From Mycogone perniciosa (Eukaryota > Ascomycota > Sordariomycetes > Hypocreales > Hypocreaceae): a stretch of 64,000 bases of DNA. The DNA lies in contig JAOALB010000179.1 of NCBI GenBank assembly GCA_025331125.1, positions 1-64,000 of the forward strand, in the 5' to 3' direction. The notes below the pieces were generated by a model. That model was not told the DNA's origin and searched no databases. It saw only the letters and a list, made by a program, of their open reading frames with translations. Position numbers and translations under genes: made by a program. Each line of letters opens with the position of its first letter. Within the stretch, counting starts at the first letter, position 1. Positions 1 through 11,806 of the stretch are shown here, piece after piece.

Positions 1-3000
1 AGAATCAAGCTTTATTCCTGTTTCTCTCTATACTCTATATAGCTATACTGCGCTCCGCGATAAAAGCTTTATTATTATATTAATAAAGTTAATAATTTTT
101 TTAATAGATATTAAAATTATTATATTTTAATTAAAAATAATTCCAAATAATAGTATATTTATTAATATTTACTATATTATAAAAAGAAATCTTTTTATAT
201 ATAATGATTTTAAATTTAAAATAATTAATCTTTTATTTAATTTATTTATGATTATATATAAAAGGTTTTCTTTTTTAATAAAGTTAATATAATTTACTCT
301 TTTTTTAAAAGTAATTATATATAATTTATAATTATAAATATAATAAAATTATTTATTATTTTACTATTTATTAATATATATAGTTAATATCTTTTAATAA
401 TTATTTTTAATTTAAAATATAATATACTTTTATTATTGTTTTATTATTTAATATTTTATAAAATATAATTTATTAATTATTACTTTATACCCTTTTTATA
501 AATAATATTAATTCTTTTTTAATTCTTTTTTTTATATAAGTTTTATAGTTAATTACAGTTCTTTAAAGTATATACTATTCTTCCTTATTATAAATAGTTC
601 TTTTATAAATAATACAATTAAATTAATTTTAACATAATTCTTTTATAATTTAATTAATCTCTTTATGTTTTAAAATAAATTTACATTTTATTTACTTTTA
701 TATTTATTATTTTTAAAGGTTTTTTAAAAATAAGTCATATATTTATCCTTTGAATAACATATATAGTCTAGTAATAAATATAAACTATTATTAATTTATT
801 ATATATATTAAGTTTTTAATTTATTTTATTTATATATAATATACTTTAAGCTATTATATTTTAAATAATATTATTAATTGCATTTAAACCTTTCATTATA
901 ATAAAAGTATTATTTTATTAATTTTCTTTAATCATAAATCTAATATCCTGTAAATTTATACTTTTTAAATCTTTATAATTAATAATATTCCTTTAACGTT
1001 TTAATATATTATTTAATAATAATAATTTTAAAGTTTTAATATTATATAATTATAATTTATTCTTTAAAAATATTATAATTTTATATTTACTTTATAAAAT
1101 AAAATAAGATTTTCATTAAAGATTTATTATATATTACTTTTTTTTAAAAATATATTATATAATTATATATAATATAAATAATTGAAAATATAATATAATA
1201 TCTTTTATAAATACAGTTATTTATAATATAATCCTTTTATTTATAAATATCTATAAATTCTATTTATATAATTAAAGCAATGAAAATTATTATAATAGCT
1301 ATTTTATTATTAACTTTATTTTATATCTAAAGCTATTTATATAAATATAAATATATTTTATATAGTAATAGTCTATATTATAAACAGTTATTTTTATTTC
1401 TACTATTAAAGTTATTACTATTAATTTATTTTTTATTATTTATAGTAATTTAATTAAAATATTAATAGTTAATTATAGTAATTATTTATTTATTTAAAAT
1501 ACTATTATTTCTATTTAAGTTTATATAATTAAAGTTTAAACTTTATTTTATTAAACTATTTATATATAATAAATATTTATTTACTTTATTTTTTTAAATA
1601 TATTTTTAAGAATTAAAAATCTTAATTTTACTTAATATCCGTTTTAAATCATTTTAAATATCTTTTTAAATTATTTTAAATATTGGTTACTTTTATTTTT
1701 ATTTAATTTATAAAAAAAGCAGTTATTATTATAATATATAATTTAGTTAAATAATATATAATTAATAGCTTTTAAAACTATATTAATTTTTATTTAAATC
1801 TTTATATAAGCTTTTAAAGTTTATTAACTTTTAGCTTTTATAAAGCTTTATAATCTTTTAAAATATATTTTAATTTATTATAATTATAATATATAATTTT
1901 TACTTTTTTTTAAAATAGTATTTACATTTATTTAATTAGACTTTTTATTATTAAAGCTAATAATATATTTTTATTACTCTTTACTTTAATTTATATATTT
2001 CTAATATTTATAAATGTATTTAAATTATTATTATCTTTTTTCGTATATTTAAATAAACTTTATAAAATAAATTATTTATATTTATATATTTCTTAATAAA
2101 TTTAATAATACCTTTATTATAAAAGGCTTTATAAATTTTTCTTTTAACTTTCAATTTCCGTTTATTATAAAAGTATTTAATGAAAGTAAAGTTTTTTTAT
2201 TTAACTTTAAAAATATTTTTTTTAAAGTATATAATATAACTAAAATATTTTGTTTTTAAATTAGATTTATAAAAGAATTTCTTATTATATATTCTTTATT
2301 AATATTATTGAAAATACTGTTTGATTCTTTTTTAAATTAATTATAGTTAATAAATATAAACTATATTTATTTATTGGCTTTACTTTTATTATTCAAAAAA
2401 CCCTTTTAAATAGGTTCAAATTACTTTAAAGTATTTCTTTTAAATTATTAACAGTTAAGAAGATTTTATTAATTTTTATATTAAAGCTAGTTAAAAAGTA
2501 AACAAAATAGTTATATAGGTAAATAAAAAACAATTCAAATACTATAATACTTTTATTAAAGGGTTTAAAGGGCTATATTTTAAGCAATTCTTTTAAATCT
2601 TTTAAAGGTGAATTCTTTTTATAGTTTAATATAAAGTTTAAAGTAAATATAAGAAGTATTTTATTTTATAAATTTATAATAGTTGCCTGCTATTAATAAA
2701 TTATTTTATTACACCTAGTATTTTTTATAATTAAATATTAATAATATTACTTTTATTTTATATAATTAACTTTTATATATTAAAAGGCTTTTTTATATAA
2801 ATATATAGTTATTTTATTTGATTAACTTTATTCTTATTTTTACTTTTATTTATATTATTATTTATATTATTATCCTGCTTTTAATAAAAAGGTAAAATAA
2901 AAGGTAAAGTATTAAAGTTATTAAAAAAGGATACTATAATAAATATATTTACAGTATTGCTTTAAATTTTTAATAGCCTTTTAAATAAAAGGTATTAATA
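1..3000 (-). mobile_element. RIP-degraded internal part of a gypsy-like 'B' retrotransposon, cut by the window edge
   Basis: Very AT-rich sequence with stops in all frames and no usable ORF. The stretch near 2870-3000 is the reverse complement of the sequence just inside the B LTR at 11807-11950 (shared runs such as attaccttttattttac-like tracts and the poly-TTTAATA block). With the LTR at 3001-3387 this places a B element in minus orientation, its 5' end to the right and its body running off the left edge. Coding domains could not be recognised here. The first 60 bases are less AT-rich and were not assigned. Confidence 0.7.
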
Positions 3001-3387
3001 TATCATAATTTAAGTTAATCTTTAATAATTAAATTAAAGTTTATAGGGTTTATATTAATAAAAAAGTTAAAGATTAATATTAAATAAAGTAATATAATTA
3101 TTATTTTATAAAACTAATAGTTTAAGTAAATAATTATATTAATAAATATTTAAATAACTATATTAAATAAATAATAAACTAGTTATATATATATAAAGGG
3201 GATAATTATAAATTACTTTAAATTATATTTATTTTTTTAATAATTTATAGTAAATCCTTTTATTAATTTACTGGGATTACTTTATAATTTAGAGTAATTT
3301 AAGTGATTTAATGCTAATTAGTTTATTTATTTAAGGTTCCTCTATGTGTATACTATATTACGTTCTTATAATGGTTGGGCTGTAATA
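3001..3387 (-). repeat. LTR of 'B' retrotransposon family (inverted copy)
   Basis: The reverse complement matches the LTRs at 11430-11806 and 17857-18233 along most of its length. The outer end, TATACTATATTACGTTC followed by TTATAATGG, mirrors the start of the 11430 LTR. The inner end matches the AATTAAC...TTATA terminus. It is about 387 bp. No clear target-site duplication was found on the right flank. Confidence 0.75.
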
Positions 3388-3700
3388 TTAATACTGAGCT
3401 GTAGTTTGTTTGTTTGTTTGTTTGTTTTATTATTTACGTCTATTAAGTAAACTAGTTATATAAATCCCTTATAGGCAATAGAATATTAAGAGTTAGCGGC
3501 TTGCGCTGCTATATCTTAAGTTTTAATTTACAAAAGAAAAAGGGTTAATTTAAGTAATATTAATTTATTTCCGCTAAAAAGAGGCTATAAAAGTCTGCTT
3601 CTTTTACTAGTTTTTAAAAGGCTTTACTTCCTATAAGTTTAAGTAAATATAAAAATAGGGTTTTTTTAAAAGGGGTAATTAAAAGGAAAAGCTTAACTAT
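3388..3700. other. Non-coding repeat debris with a (TTTG)n microsatellite
   Basis: There is no gene here. A TTTG tract of about five units lies at 3405-3426. The rest is moderately AT-rich sequence between the B LTR and the copia solo LTR. Bases 3696-3700 (ACTAT) are the left target-site duplication of that solo LTR. Confidence 0.6.
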
Positions 3701-4281
3701 TGTTAAAATAACAAGGTTATACTGAACCTCATTTATGTGTGGCTTCTGGGAAGCTGCATACAACGCAGTAATGAGGAAACGACTGAGAGTCTAATTGGGC
3801 TAATAATGGATGAACAATTGAATTGTAAATGATCTAATAGCTAGAAGCTATAGAATATCTAGTGTATGTGCGGCTAGTGTAGAAGTGATTGTATAAACAA
3901 TAGCTTTATCTTCTACAATAGTCCTCCGACTAAATAATAGGAATGCAGCAGCAGAATTGGGTTCGTGGCCTTAATCCTATTTTTCCGCAAAATTCATTTA
4001 TATAGGAAATCGTCCAAATCGACTCACGGCCATACAAACAGGAAACCATTTTAATTAGATTTTTCACAATAGCCATTGTAGCCATTGTATTGAGTCTAGG
4101 GTAGGCGGGGTAGCTGGTCCTAGCTTAATTGTTATCGTTAAAGATAACAGAGATTTCCTGACTTACACCGAAGTTCCTCCAGAACTCGGTCCTAGCGTTG
4201 GGCCTAATTCCGGGTCTAGCCGGAATAGGAAGGTTATCCATTTACACTGAAATCCTTGCTTTTTAGCCCTCCTTTTTAACA
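3701..4281 (-). mobile_element. Solo LTR of the copia element family, flanked by a 5-bp duplication
   Basis: This 581-bp segment is the reverse complement of the copia LTRs at 51291-51871 and 57230-57810, with exactly the same length. It starts TGTTAAAATAACAAGG and ends CCTCCTTTTTAACA, so the termini are TG...CA. The flanking pentamers are identical: ACTAT at 3696-3700 and 4282-4286. No internal region is attached, so this is a solo LTR, normally left by LTR-LTR recombination. It keeps far more C and G, including CpG and CpA sites, than the two LTRs of the full-length copy. Confidence 0.93.
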
Positions 4282-5388
4282 ACTATTTTATATTTTATAA
4301 AATAACTTTATTTTTTTAATTTAGTATATTTATAAACAAATTTTTTATTATATTTAAAGTATTTATAGTATTTTTTAAAGTCTTTATATTTTAATCTTTC
4401 TATTAAAAGCCTATAAAAAATTAAATATAAACGTTTAAGTTTTAAAGGAAAAGTTAAAGCTTTAAGCTTTTATTATTTATAGCTTTTTAAATTGTTATTA
4501 AATTAATTTTACTTCTTGATATTTATGATTCCTTTTTTAATTTACTTTTTAATATATATAATTATAGTTTAATTTTATAATATAATAAAGAAAATTATAT
4601 TTTATTTAATTAAATACTTAATTTATTTATTGCCTATAATATCTTTATACTTTAAAATTTATAAAATAAAGGTTTTATAAACTAAAACACTTTATATTAC
4701 TTTTTAAAAATATATATATACTTTTCTATAAAAAAGGGGCTTATTAAAAAGTTTATTAATAATTAACAAATTATTTAAAAAAAAGAAAGTTATTTAAATT
4801 ATATAGTTTTTTGTTATATATTTAACTATTAACTTTATAGCCTTTAAAGTAGCCTATACTTTTATATTATAAACCTTTATATTATTAAAGTATTTAATAT
4901 TTATAATTACTTTCATTTTATAATAAATAAATACTTTTTAATTTATATTGTTTTTAATTTTAAAAGTTATTAAAGTAAATTAAATATATATATATATATA
5001 AAGACTTTTTAATAAAAAGTACTTTATTAAAGAGGAAATAATATACCTAAATATATACAAAAACTAATAAAAGACGGCCCCAAGGACTAATATAAAAGCT
5101 ATAAAGCTATTAGCTACTTAAGTAAATACTATTGTTGCAGTATTATCGCTAACTTAAAGCTAGATAAAGAGGAAGAAAAGAAAAGAAAGCTATCTTAGCT
5201 GTAATTCCAGCTATTAATACCCCCTTTTCCCCCTTAATTTAACTAGTTTCCAACCATTTTCTAGCCTTCCTAATCGGGACTAGCTCTTAGGACCTATTAG
5301 GCTAGTTATAGGCATATCAGATACTCCCAACAAAGTATAAGTTTAATAGTTTTATTAATTAAAGCAGCAGTATATTAAAGTCTAGTTT
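4282..5388. repeat. AT-rich degraded repeat, unidentified
   Basis: There is no ORF or RNA gene. 4290-5040 is heavily AT-rich and includes a short TA tract near 4985-5000. 5060-5350 is somewhat richer in G+C and may be a less mutated fragment. I could not assign it to one of the named elements in the window. Confidence 0.5.
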
Positions 5389-5560
5389 GATTACGGCACT
5401 GACTATAACGCGATATTGATGCCCTGTCACGTAAGCTCCGGTCATATGACTAGGCCCCAACGCGTTCCTAGCTATAGCTTTCTATAAAGCTTTAACGCTT
5501 TTATACTCTCTATAGTATAACAATAATATTTACCTTAACCTACTTTCTTAAACTGTAATA
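5389..5560 (+). repeat. 172-bp LTR of gypsy 'A' element (5' LTR)
   Basis: The reverse complement matches the paired direct repeats at 45034-45205 and 57985-58156, with the same 172-bp length. The ends form a short inverted repeat (ATTACGGCAC ... CTGTAATA), consistent with an ancestral TGTTAC...GTAACA after TG-to-TA and CA-to-TA transitions. It keeps G+C-rich stretches such as CGCGATATTGATGCCC. It is followed directly by GTTTATACTATCGC, a candidate primer-binding region that is partly shared with the 58-kb copy. Confidence 0.85.
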
Positions 5561-8500
5561 GTTTATACTATCGCTTAACTTAACTGCATTATCGCAAAGT
5601 ATATATTTAACTAACTATAAATTCCTTTAACTCCCCTTTTATTCCTAAACCTATAATAATGCCTCTATAGTTTAGACTTTACCCTTTAAGCCCTATACTT
5701 ATAAAAAACTAATTATAAATAAAATAAATATAAATACCTTAAACCTTACTTTATAGCTTAACCTGGCTTAATAAACTATAGTTTTAGCTATAAAGCTAAC
5801 GCTTTTCTTTTTCTTTTTTAAAACTTTATAAAAATCTGATATTAATAATAACTATAGATATTTAATAAATATAATTATTAAAAATAATAACTTTGATGAT
5901 TAATTTTATTTTTTTAATTAAACAATAAATAAAGGCTTAATTTAATAAAAAAGATAAAAATAAACGTTTAAATAAAAACTTTCAAAATACTAATTTATTT
6001 AAGTATTATTAAATTAAAAACTTTAAATAATTAAATCTTAAATAAAAGGATATTATTAAATATTAATAAGAATATATTAATTAATACTTTTAAATTAATA
6101 TTACTTTTATAGGTAATTAATTAATCTTTTTAATTAAATTTAAAAGACTTTTATATATTATAAATCTTTTAAAAGGAAATATATATTCACTATAATAAAA
6201 GAATATCAATATTATTGTTAAAAACTTTAATAACCTTATTTAATAATATTAAAGGATTAATATAATACTTTTTACTAATTTTAATAAATAATATAAAATA
6301 ATTCATTTATTTTAAAAGGTATTATAGTTTTTTTATAATTTATATATATTAAATAAACCCTTTTAAAACTTTATAGTAAAGCTATTTATATTAAATAATA
6401 AATATAATAAAATTATTAAATAAATAATAAAAGTTTTAAAAATAAAAATCTTTTAAGAATTTATTAATATTATAAAGATTTAAATAATTAAATTAAATAA
6501 ATTTAACTTTATTAAATAATATTAACTTTATTAAACTATTTATAATAAAGTTTAAAAAAGTATTTATTATAATACTATTTATATTATTTAAATAAATTAA
6601 TATTAATAAAGCTATCAATAATAATAGTAATATTATTAATATTAATAAAATAATTGAATAAATAATTAAACTATTACTTTAAAATTAATTAATAATTTAA
6701 TATACTTAAATATTATATATATTATATTACTTTACTTTTAAATCTTCTATAAAAATATATTATTAAAAGACTTTATTTTTATTATACAAAAATAAACTAT
6801 AATTTTAATAAATATAATAAAAAGAAATAGTTTAATATATATTGAAAAAGTCTATATTAAATATAAAAGTAAAATTATTAAATTTAACTATATATGATTA
6901 TACTTGAAGTTAATAGTACTTTAAAATTAATAATAAAATAATTTAATAAAATATAATACTTAAAGTTTAATAGTATATTAATATTACTTATAATATTTAA
7001 TTAATCTATAAATTTAAGCCTTAAATAATATACCTTCTTTAAATATTAATAAGAATAATAATAATATTATTATTTTATTAACTTTTAATTTACTTTAATT
7101 TAATTAACTATATTTATTAAAAACTTAGATTTAATTTATAAATTAAAGAAAAGATTAGCTTTTATTAAAAATTATAAATAAAAGTTAATAGTAAATAGTA
7201 TTATTATTTTAAAATCAATTTATTATTACTTTTTTAATTAAAAACCTTTAAAATTTAACGTAATAAACAGTAAATCCCTTTTAATATAGATTATTTTTGT
7301 TTTTATATATAATATTTATATTAATATAAAAGCTTTAAAAATAATAGCTATATATTTGAAGCTTTTATTAACTATACTTTTATTAGATAATGTAATATCA
7401 TTATCTCATAATTATTATTTATTAAAACCCTTTTTTATATTAATAAAAGTATAGTTAATAAGATTTTTAAACTTTTTATTATATAAACTATAATTAGCCT
7501 TTATAAAAAACTTTACTTCTTTTTATTATAAATACTTTTAATAATATATTTATTATTTTTAACTTTTTATAATTAAAAGATTATAACTTTAATATTAATT
7601 AAAAAAAGTTAACTATTACCTTAAAATGCCATTATTATTATAATTATTGCTTTTTAAAAAATAAAGCTAACGTTATATAAATTTTAATAGCAGTTAAAAT
7701 AAAAGATTATTTCGCTAAAGTTAATATAAAGAATATATATTACTAGTAATTAATAATTAAAAATACTTTAAATAAAATAAAGTTAAACTTAATTAAATAA
7801 AAATTATATTATATTAATAACTATTGATTAAAAATACTTTAAAAAAGGACGACTATAATTTAATTAAGAAAAAAGCCTATAAACTATATATTCTATAAAG
7901 TGTAATATTAAACTAAAATTATTATATAGCCTATAAATATAATAAAATTAATAATAAAAAATATAAATATAAATAATTGTAAATTACATGTATATAAAGC
8001 TACTACTTGCTTTTATAATTTATAGTTAATAATAAAAAGGAAAACTTTTATTAAAGCTATTACTATTATTTTTTAATATACTACTTTTATACAATAAAAT
8101 TACACTTTAAAATTAGAAAATATATTTAAATATAGTAAATATATAAATAATAGCAGTTATAAACTTTATTACTTTTTATTATTAACTATATATTTATATA
8201 ATAAAAATAACTTAAGCAAATCAATTAAACTATTAAAATTAAAAGATTAGCGCTTATTAACTTATTAAAGTGTTTAAATAAGTTTTTTAAATCAATATTT
8301 ATAGGATAAAGAGATTATATAAATATAAAAATAATATTATTAAAAGAAATATATGATTTTATTAATGAATATTATTTTTTAATATAATTAAAAAAGATTA
8401 TAGCTGCTAATATAAAGAAATTTATAATAAAAAAGCTTAAATTTAATAAACTAAATATTTTAAAAAAAATACTATTTTAACTATATAATCTATATAATAC

Positions 8501-9479
8501 TTTCCTACTAAAAACGGTAAATAAACTTCCTTTATAATAAATTTAAAACTATAAAATTAAAATATTATTAAAAGAAGCCCTTTATATTAAAAGAATAAAA
8601 TATTTTTATTTAATAAACTATAAATAATAAAAAAATAATTAAATAATAATTTAATAAAAGGATTTATTTATAAATTGCAAATATAATATATTACTCCCCT
8701 CTTTTTAACTATAAAATTAAAAGGCAGTATTTATATTTATTAAAGTTATTAAAAATTAATATTTACTACTACTAACTTAAAAAACTTTTAATACTTTAAG
8801 CTATATAAAGGTATATATAAAATTTACTATTATTACTGTATTTAATAACTCTTATATTATTAAAAAAGATATATAAAAAATAATATTTACTATAAAGTTT
8901 AGCTTCTTTAAAATATTAATCATACCTTTTAACCTTTATAATACACCTATTATATTTTAATATTATATTAACTATACTTTTTATAACCTCTTTAATTATA
9001 TTTATATAATATACTTTAATAATATTTTTATGTACTTTTTAAACTAAAAGAAATATTAAAAATATATTTATAAAGTAATAGTTTACTTTTAAAATATTAG
9101 TCTTTAAATTAGTATTATTAAATGTAAATTTAAAATAATAAAAATAAAATACTTTAATTTAATTATTACGTTAAAGGGATTAAAGATAAATTTTAAAAAA
9201 GTTAAAGCTATATTAAACCAGTAATTATTTAAAAGAGTAAAAGACTTATAAAAGTTCTTTAGCTTTATAAACTTTTATTACTATTTTATTTAAAAATGCT
9301 TTAAACTAACTGCGCTATTAACTAAACTTTTTAAAAGAATTTAATTATATATTTAAAGAGAAAAATAATAAAAAGCGTTTAATTTAATTAAATGCGCTTT
9401 TAAGTTAACTTTAATTTTAGCCTTTTCTTACTATAATAAATAAATAGTCTTTAAAATAAATGCCTTTAATTAAATATTA

Positions 9480-9720
9480 GGCAGTATTCTATTATAATAT
9501 AATAAAAAGGGTATTTTACACTTTATTATATTCTTTTCTATAAAGTATAATAACCAAAAATATAATCATAAAGTTTATAATAAAAAGCTTTTAGCTATTA
9601 TTAAAGTAATAAAAGAATAGCGCTTAAAATTATAAAGCTTATAAAGATTTAATATTATTATAAATTATAAAGATTTTAAATATTTTACTTTAATTAAAGC
9701 TTTATATTAATAATAGGTTT
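9480..9720 (+). pseudogene. Decayed RNase H domain of gypsy pol
   Basis: In the frame starting at 9483 the translation keeps recognisable Ty3/gypsy RNase H blocks: KGILHFIIFFS, then KYNNQKYNHKVYNKKLLAI, IKVIKE-stop-RLKL and NIIINYKDFKYF. These correspond to the family's 'KGILHPVAFFSKK', 'NYEIYDKELLAI', 'EEWRP' and 'TDHKNLEYF' blocks. Stops stand where Trp or Gln are usual, as expected from C-to-T or G-to-A change. It is not functional. Confidence 0.85.
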
Positions 9721-10429
9721 TCATAGTTTAAACTCTTTTTTAACTTTAATCTTTATATTATTTAGTAACCTAGCTTTAAAGCTATAAAGTTTAATACTTT
9801 AAATAAAAAAATAAAAGATAAATTTATAAAATTAAACTTTTTTAATAATTAAATTAAAAACAGGCAATATATTATTTTCCTATAAAGTTCTTTTAGCTTT
9901 AAAGTTTAAGTCATATTTTAAAAAAAGGTTTTATTAAATATAGAAATATTTATAAAAGCTGCCTTTATAGCTATAATAATACCTATAAAAGATAAATAAA
10001 TTAATAATTTGATTATAGTAGTATATAAATAAAATACTATAATAAAGAAAATAGTAACTACACTTTAAAACTTTAATATTTATTAATAGCTAAAATATCT
10101 TTATAGGGAACTTTAAATTATAATAAATAATTACTAAGTAATAAATAATACAATTTACTATTAAAAGCAGCTTTTTATTCCTTTTAATAATAAGCTTTAT
10201 ATATAAATCCTATTTAAAAACTATTTTAATAGCCTAGCCAGATGTTTAAATAAATTTAAAACTTTAAGTTTTATTAATTCAATATATTAATAGCTATAAA
10301 TCTTAAAAGATATTAAAGTATTTATATAAGCCTGTAAATTATGTATTAAAATAAAAGCTTTATAATCTTTACTATAAAGCTTCTTTTAATTACTATTAGT
10401 TTTATTTTATATATAGTTAAATATCTTTA

Positions 10430-10680
10430 TTAATTATATTATATTACTGCCTAAATCCCACTGCTATGATATTACCTATAAGTATTTATTAATCATAGTC
10501 TATTACTTTATAAAAATATATTATTTTATATTTACTACTTTATTAATAGTAAAAAGGCTAATTAATATATTTATTAATAGGATTTACTATCTTTATAATA
10601 TATTTCATAATACTATATTAAACTATAGTATATAATTTATATTAAAGCTTTATAAATAAACTTTAAAGTAAATAAAGGTT
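10430..10680 (+). pseudogene. Decayed integrase core of gypsy pol
   Basis: In the frame starting at 10441 the translation shows LLPKS, then YKYLLIIV, FTTLL and INIFINRIYYLY. These match the gypsy integrase pattern 'DLPPS...YKYILVIVDRLTK...FIPTT...FINRIYSLHG'. The catalytic Asp after IIV is replaced by Tyr, and stops follow. Downstream 10.8-11.3 kb resembles the integrase C-terminal part ('WLLLAKFSINN', like 'WLPMAEFAANN'). Confidence 0.8.
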
Positions 10681-11429
10681 ATATTAAAAGCGTTATTAGC
10701 TTTTTACTTTAAAATTAATAGCTAAACTAAAAGAATTAATATAAATATAAAATGATATTTATAGGCTTTTATTAACTTGTATTAAAATACTGAAGTTTAC
10801 TGGCTTTTACTAGCTAAATTCAGTATAAATAATATAGTATTTAAAACTACTAATATATTATTGTTTTTCGTTAATTATAATTTTAACCTTTACTCAAAGA
10901 TAAAGCCTTTATAACTTTACCCGCTAAACCTTTTTATAGTAAAGAAGAAAAGATTTTTCTATATTAATACTATTATTAATTAATTTAAATATATTATTAT
11001 ATAGCTAAAGGCTTTTATTAAAGCTTTAAAAAGAAGATATAAAGGAAATATAAATATATAAAAAAAGGCATTATTAATTCATACTATTAGGCAAAAAGTC
11101 TTTATTAATATAGAAAATATAAAGATAAATTAATTAATAAAGAGACTGGATAATGAATAGGCAGGACTGTATATAATAATAAAGGTATACCTATAAGCCT
11201 ATATTATTAGCTTATTAAAAAATATAAAGATTTTCTTAGTTTTATATAACTCCTTTTTATTACTTAAAACAGCTATTTTACTGCACTTAAGTAAAAGATA
11301 ATCAATAAAGCTAAATTAAAGAATATTTAACGCAGGGTATTAAAAAAAGAAAATAATATAAATAAAGTATAAAACAAATAAAACTTTAAAGCGCTTTTAA
11401 CTTACTATAATAATAACAGATTCTATTAC

Positions 11430-11806
11430 TATTATAACCTAACCATTATAGGAACATAATATAGTATATACCTAAAGGAACCTTAGATAGACAATCTAAT
11501 TAATATTAAATTACTTAAATTACTATAGACCATAAAGTAATCCGAGTAAATTAATAAAAGGATTTATTATAGATTATTAAGAAAATAATAATAATTTAAA
11601 GTAATTTAAATTTATATATATATAACTAGTTTATTATTTATTGAATATAGTTATTTAAATAGTTATTAATAATTATATTTATTAAAACTGCCTATTTTAT
11701 AAAATTATAATTATATTAGTTTATTTAATATTTATTTTTAACCTTTTTATTAATATAAACCTATAAACTATAATTTAACTATTAAAAATTAACTTAAATT
11801 ATTATA
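11430..11806 (+). repeat. 5' LTR (377 bp) of 'B' retrotransposon
   Basis: It starts TATTATAACCTAACC, a RIP-altered version of TGTTATGACCCGACC as seen in the 19622 copy, and ends in AATTAAC plus TTATTATA, altered from GATCGTTACA. It is the same length (377 bp) as the LTR at 17857-18233. The distal two thirds align well with the other B LTRs; the proximal part differs between copies. Confidence 0.75.

Larger units (their letters stand above)
5561..11429 (+). mobile_element. Gypsy 'A' retrotransposon internal region, RIP-degraded
   Basis: The sequence is collinear with 61390-64000 and with the reverse complement of 45206-51290 plus 57811-57984. It carries gypsy pol relics: RNase H at about 9480-9720 and integrase at about 10430-10680, both reading on the plus strand. 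There is no open frame; TAA and TAG are abundant. The copy stops near 11.42 kb where a B-element LTR begins, so its own 3' LTR is missing. Before decay it would have encoded the gag-pol polyprotein of a Ty3/gypsy element. Confidence 0.85.

Noticed and set aside
5389..5560. 170-bp units with terminal inverted repeats as MITEs
   Set aside because: The pair at 45034 and 57985 bracket a gypsy internal region with a TTAAT duplication and a polypurine tract beside one of them, so they are short LTRs.
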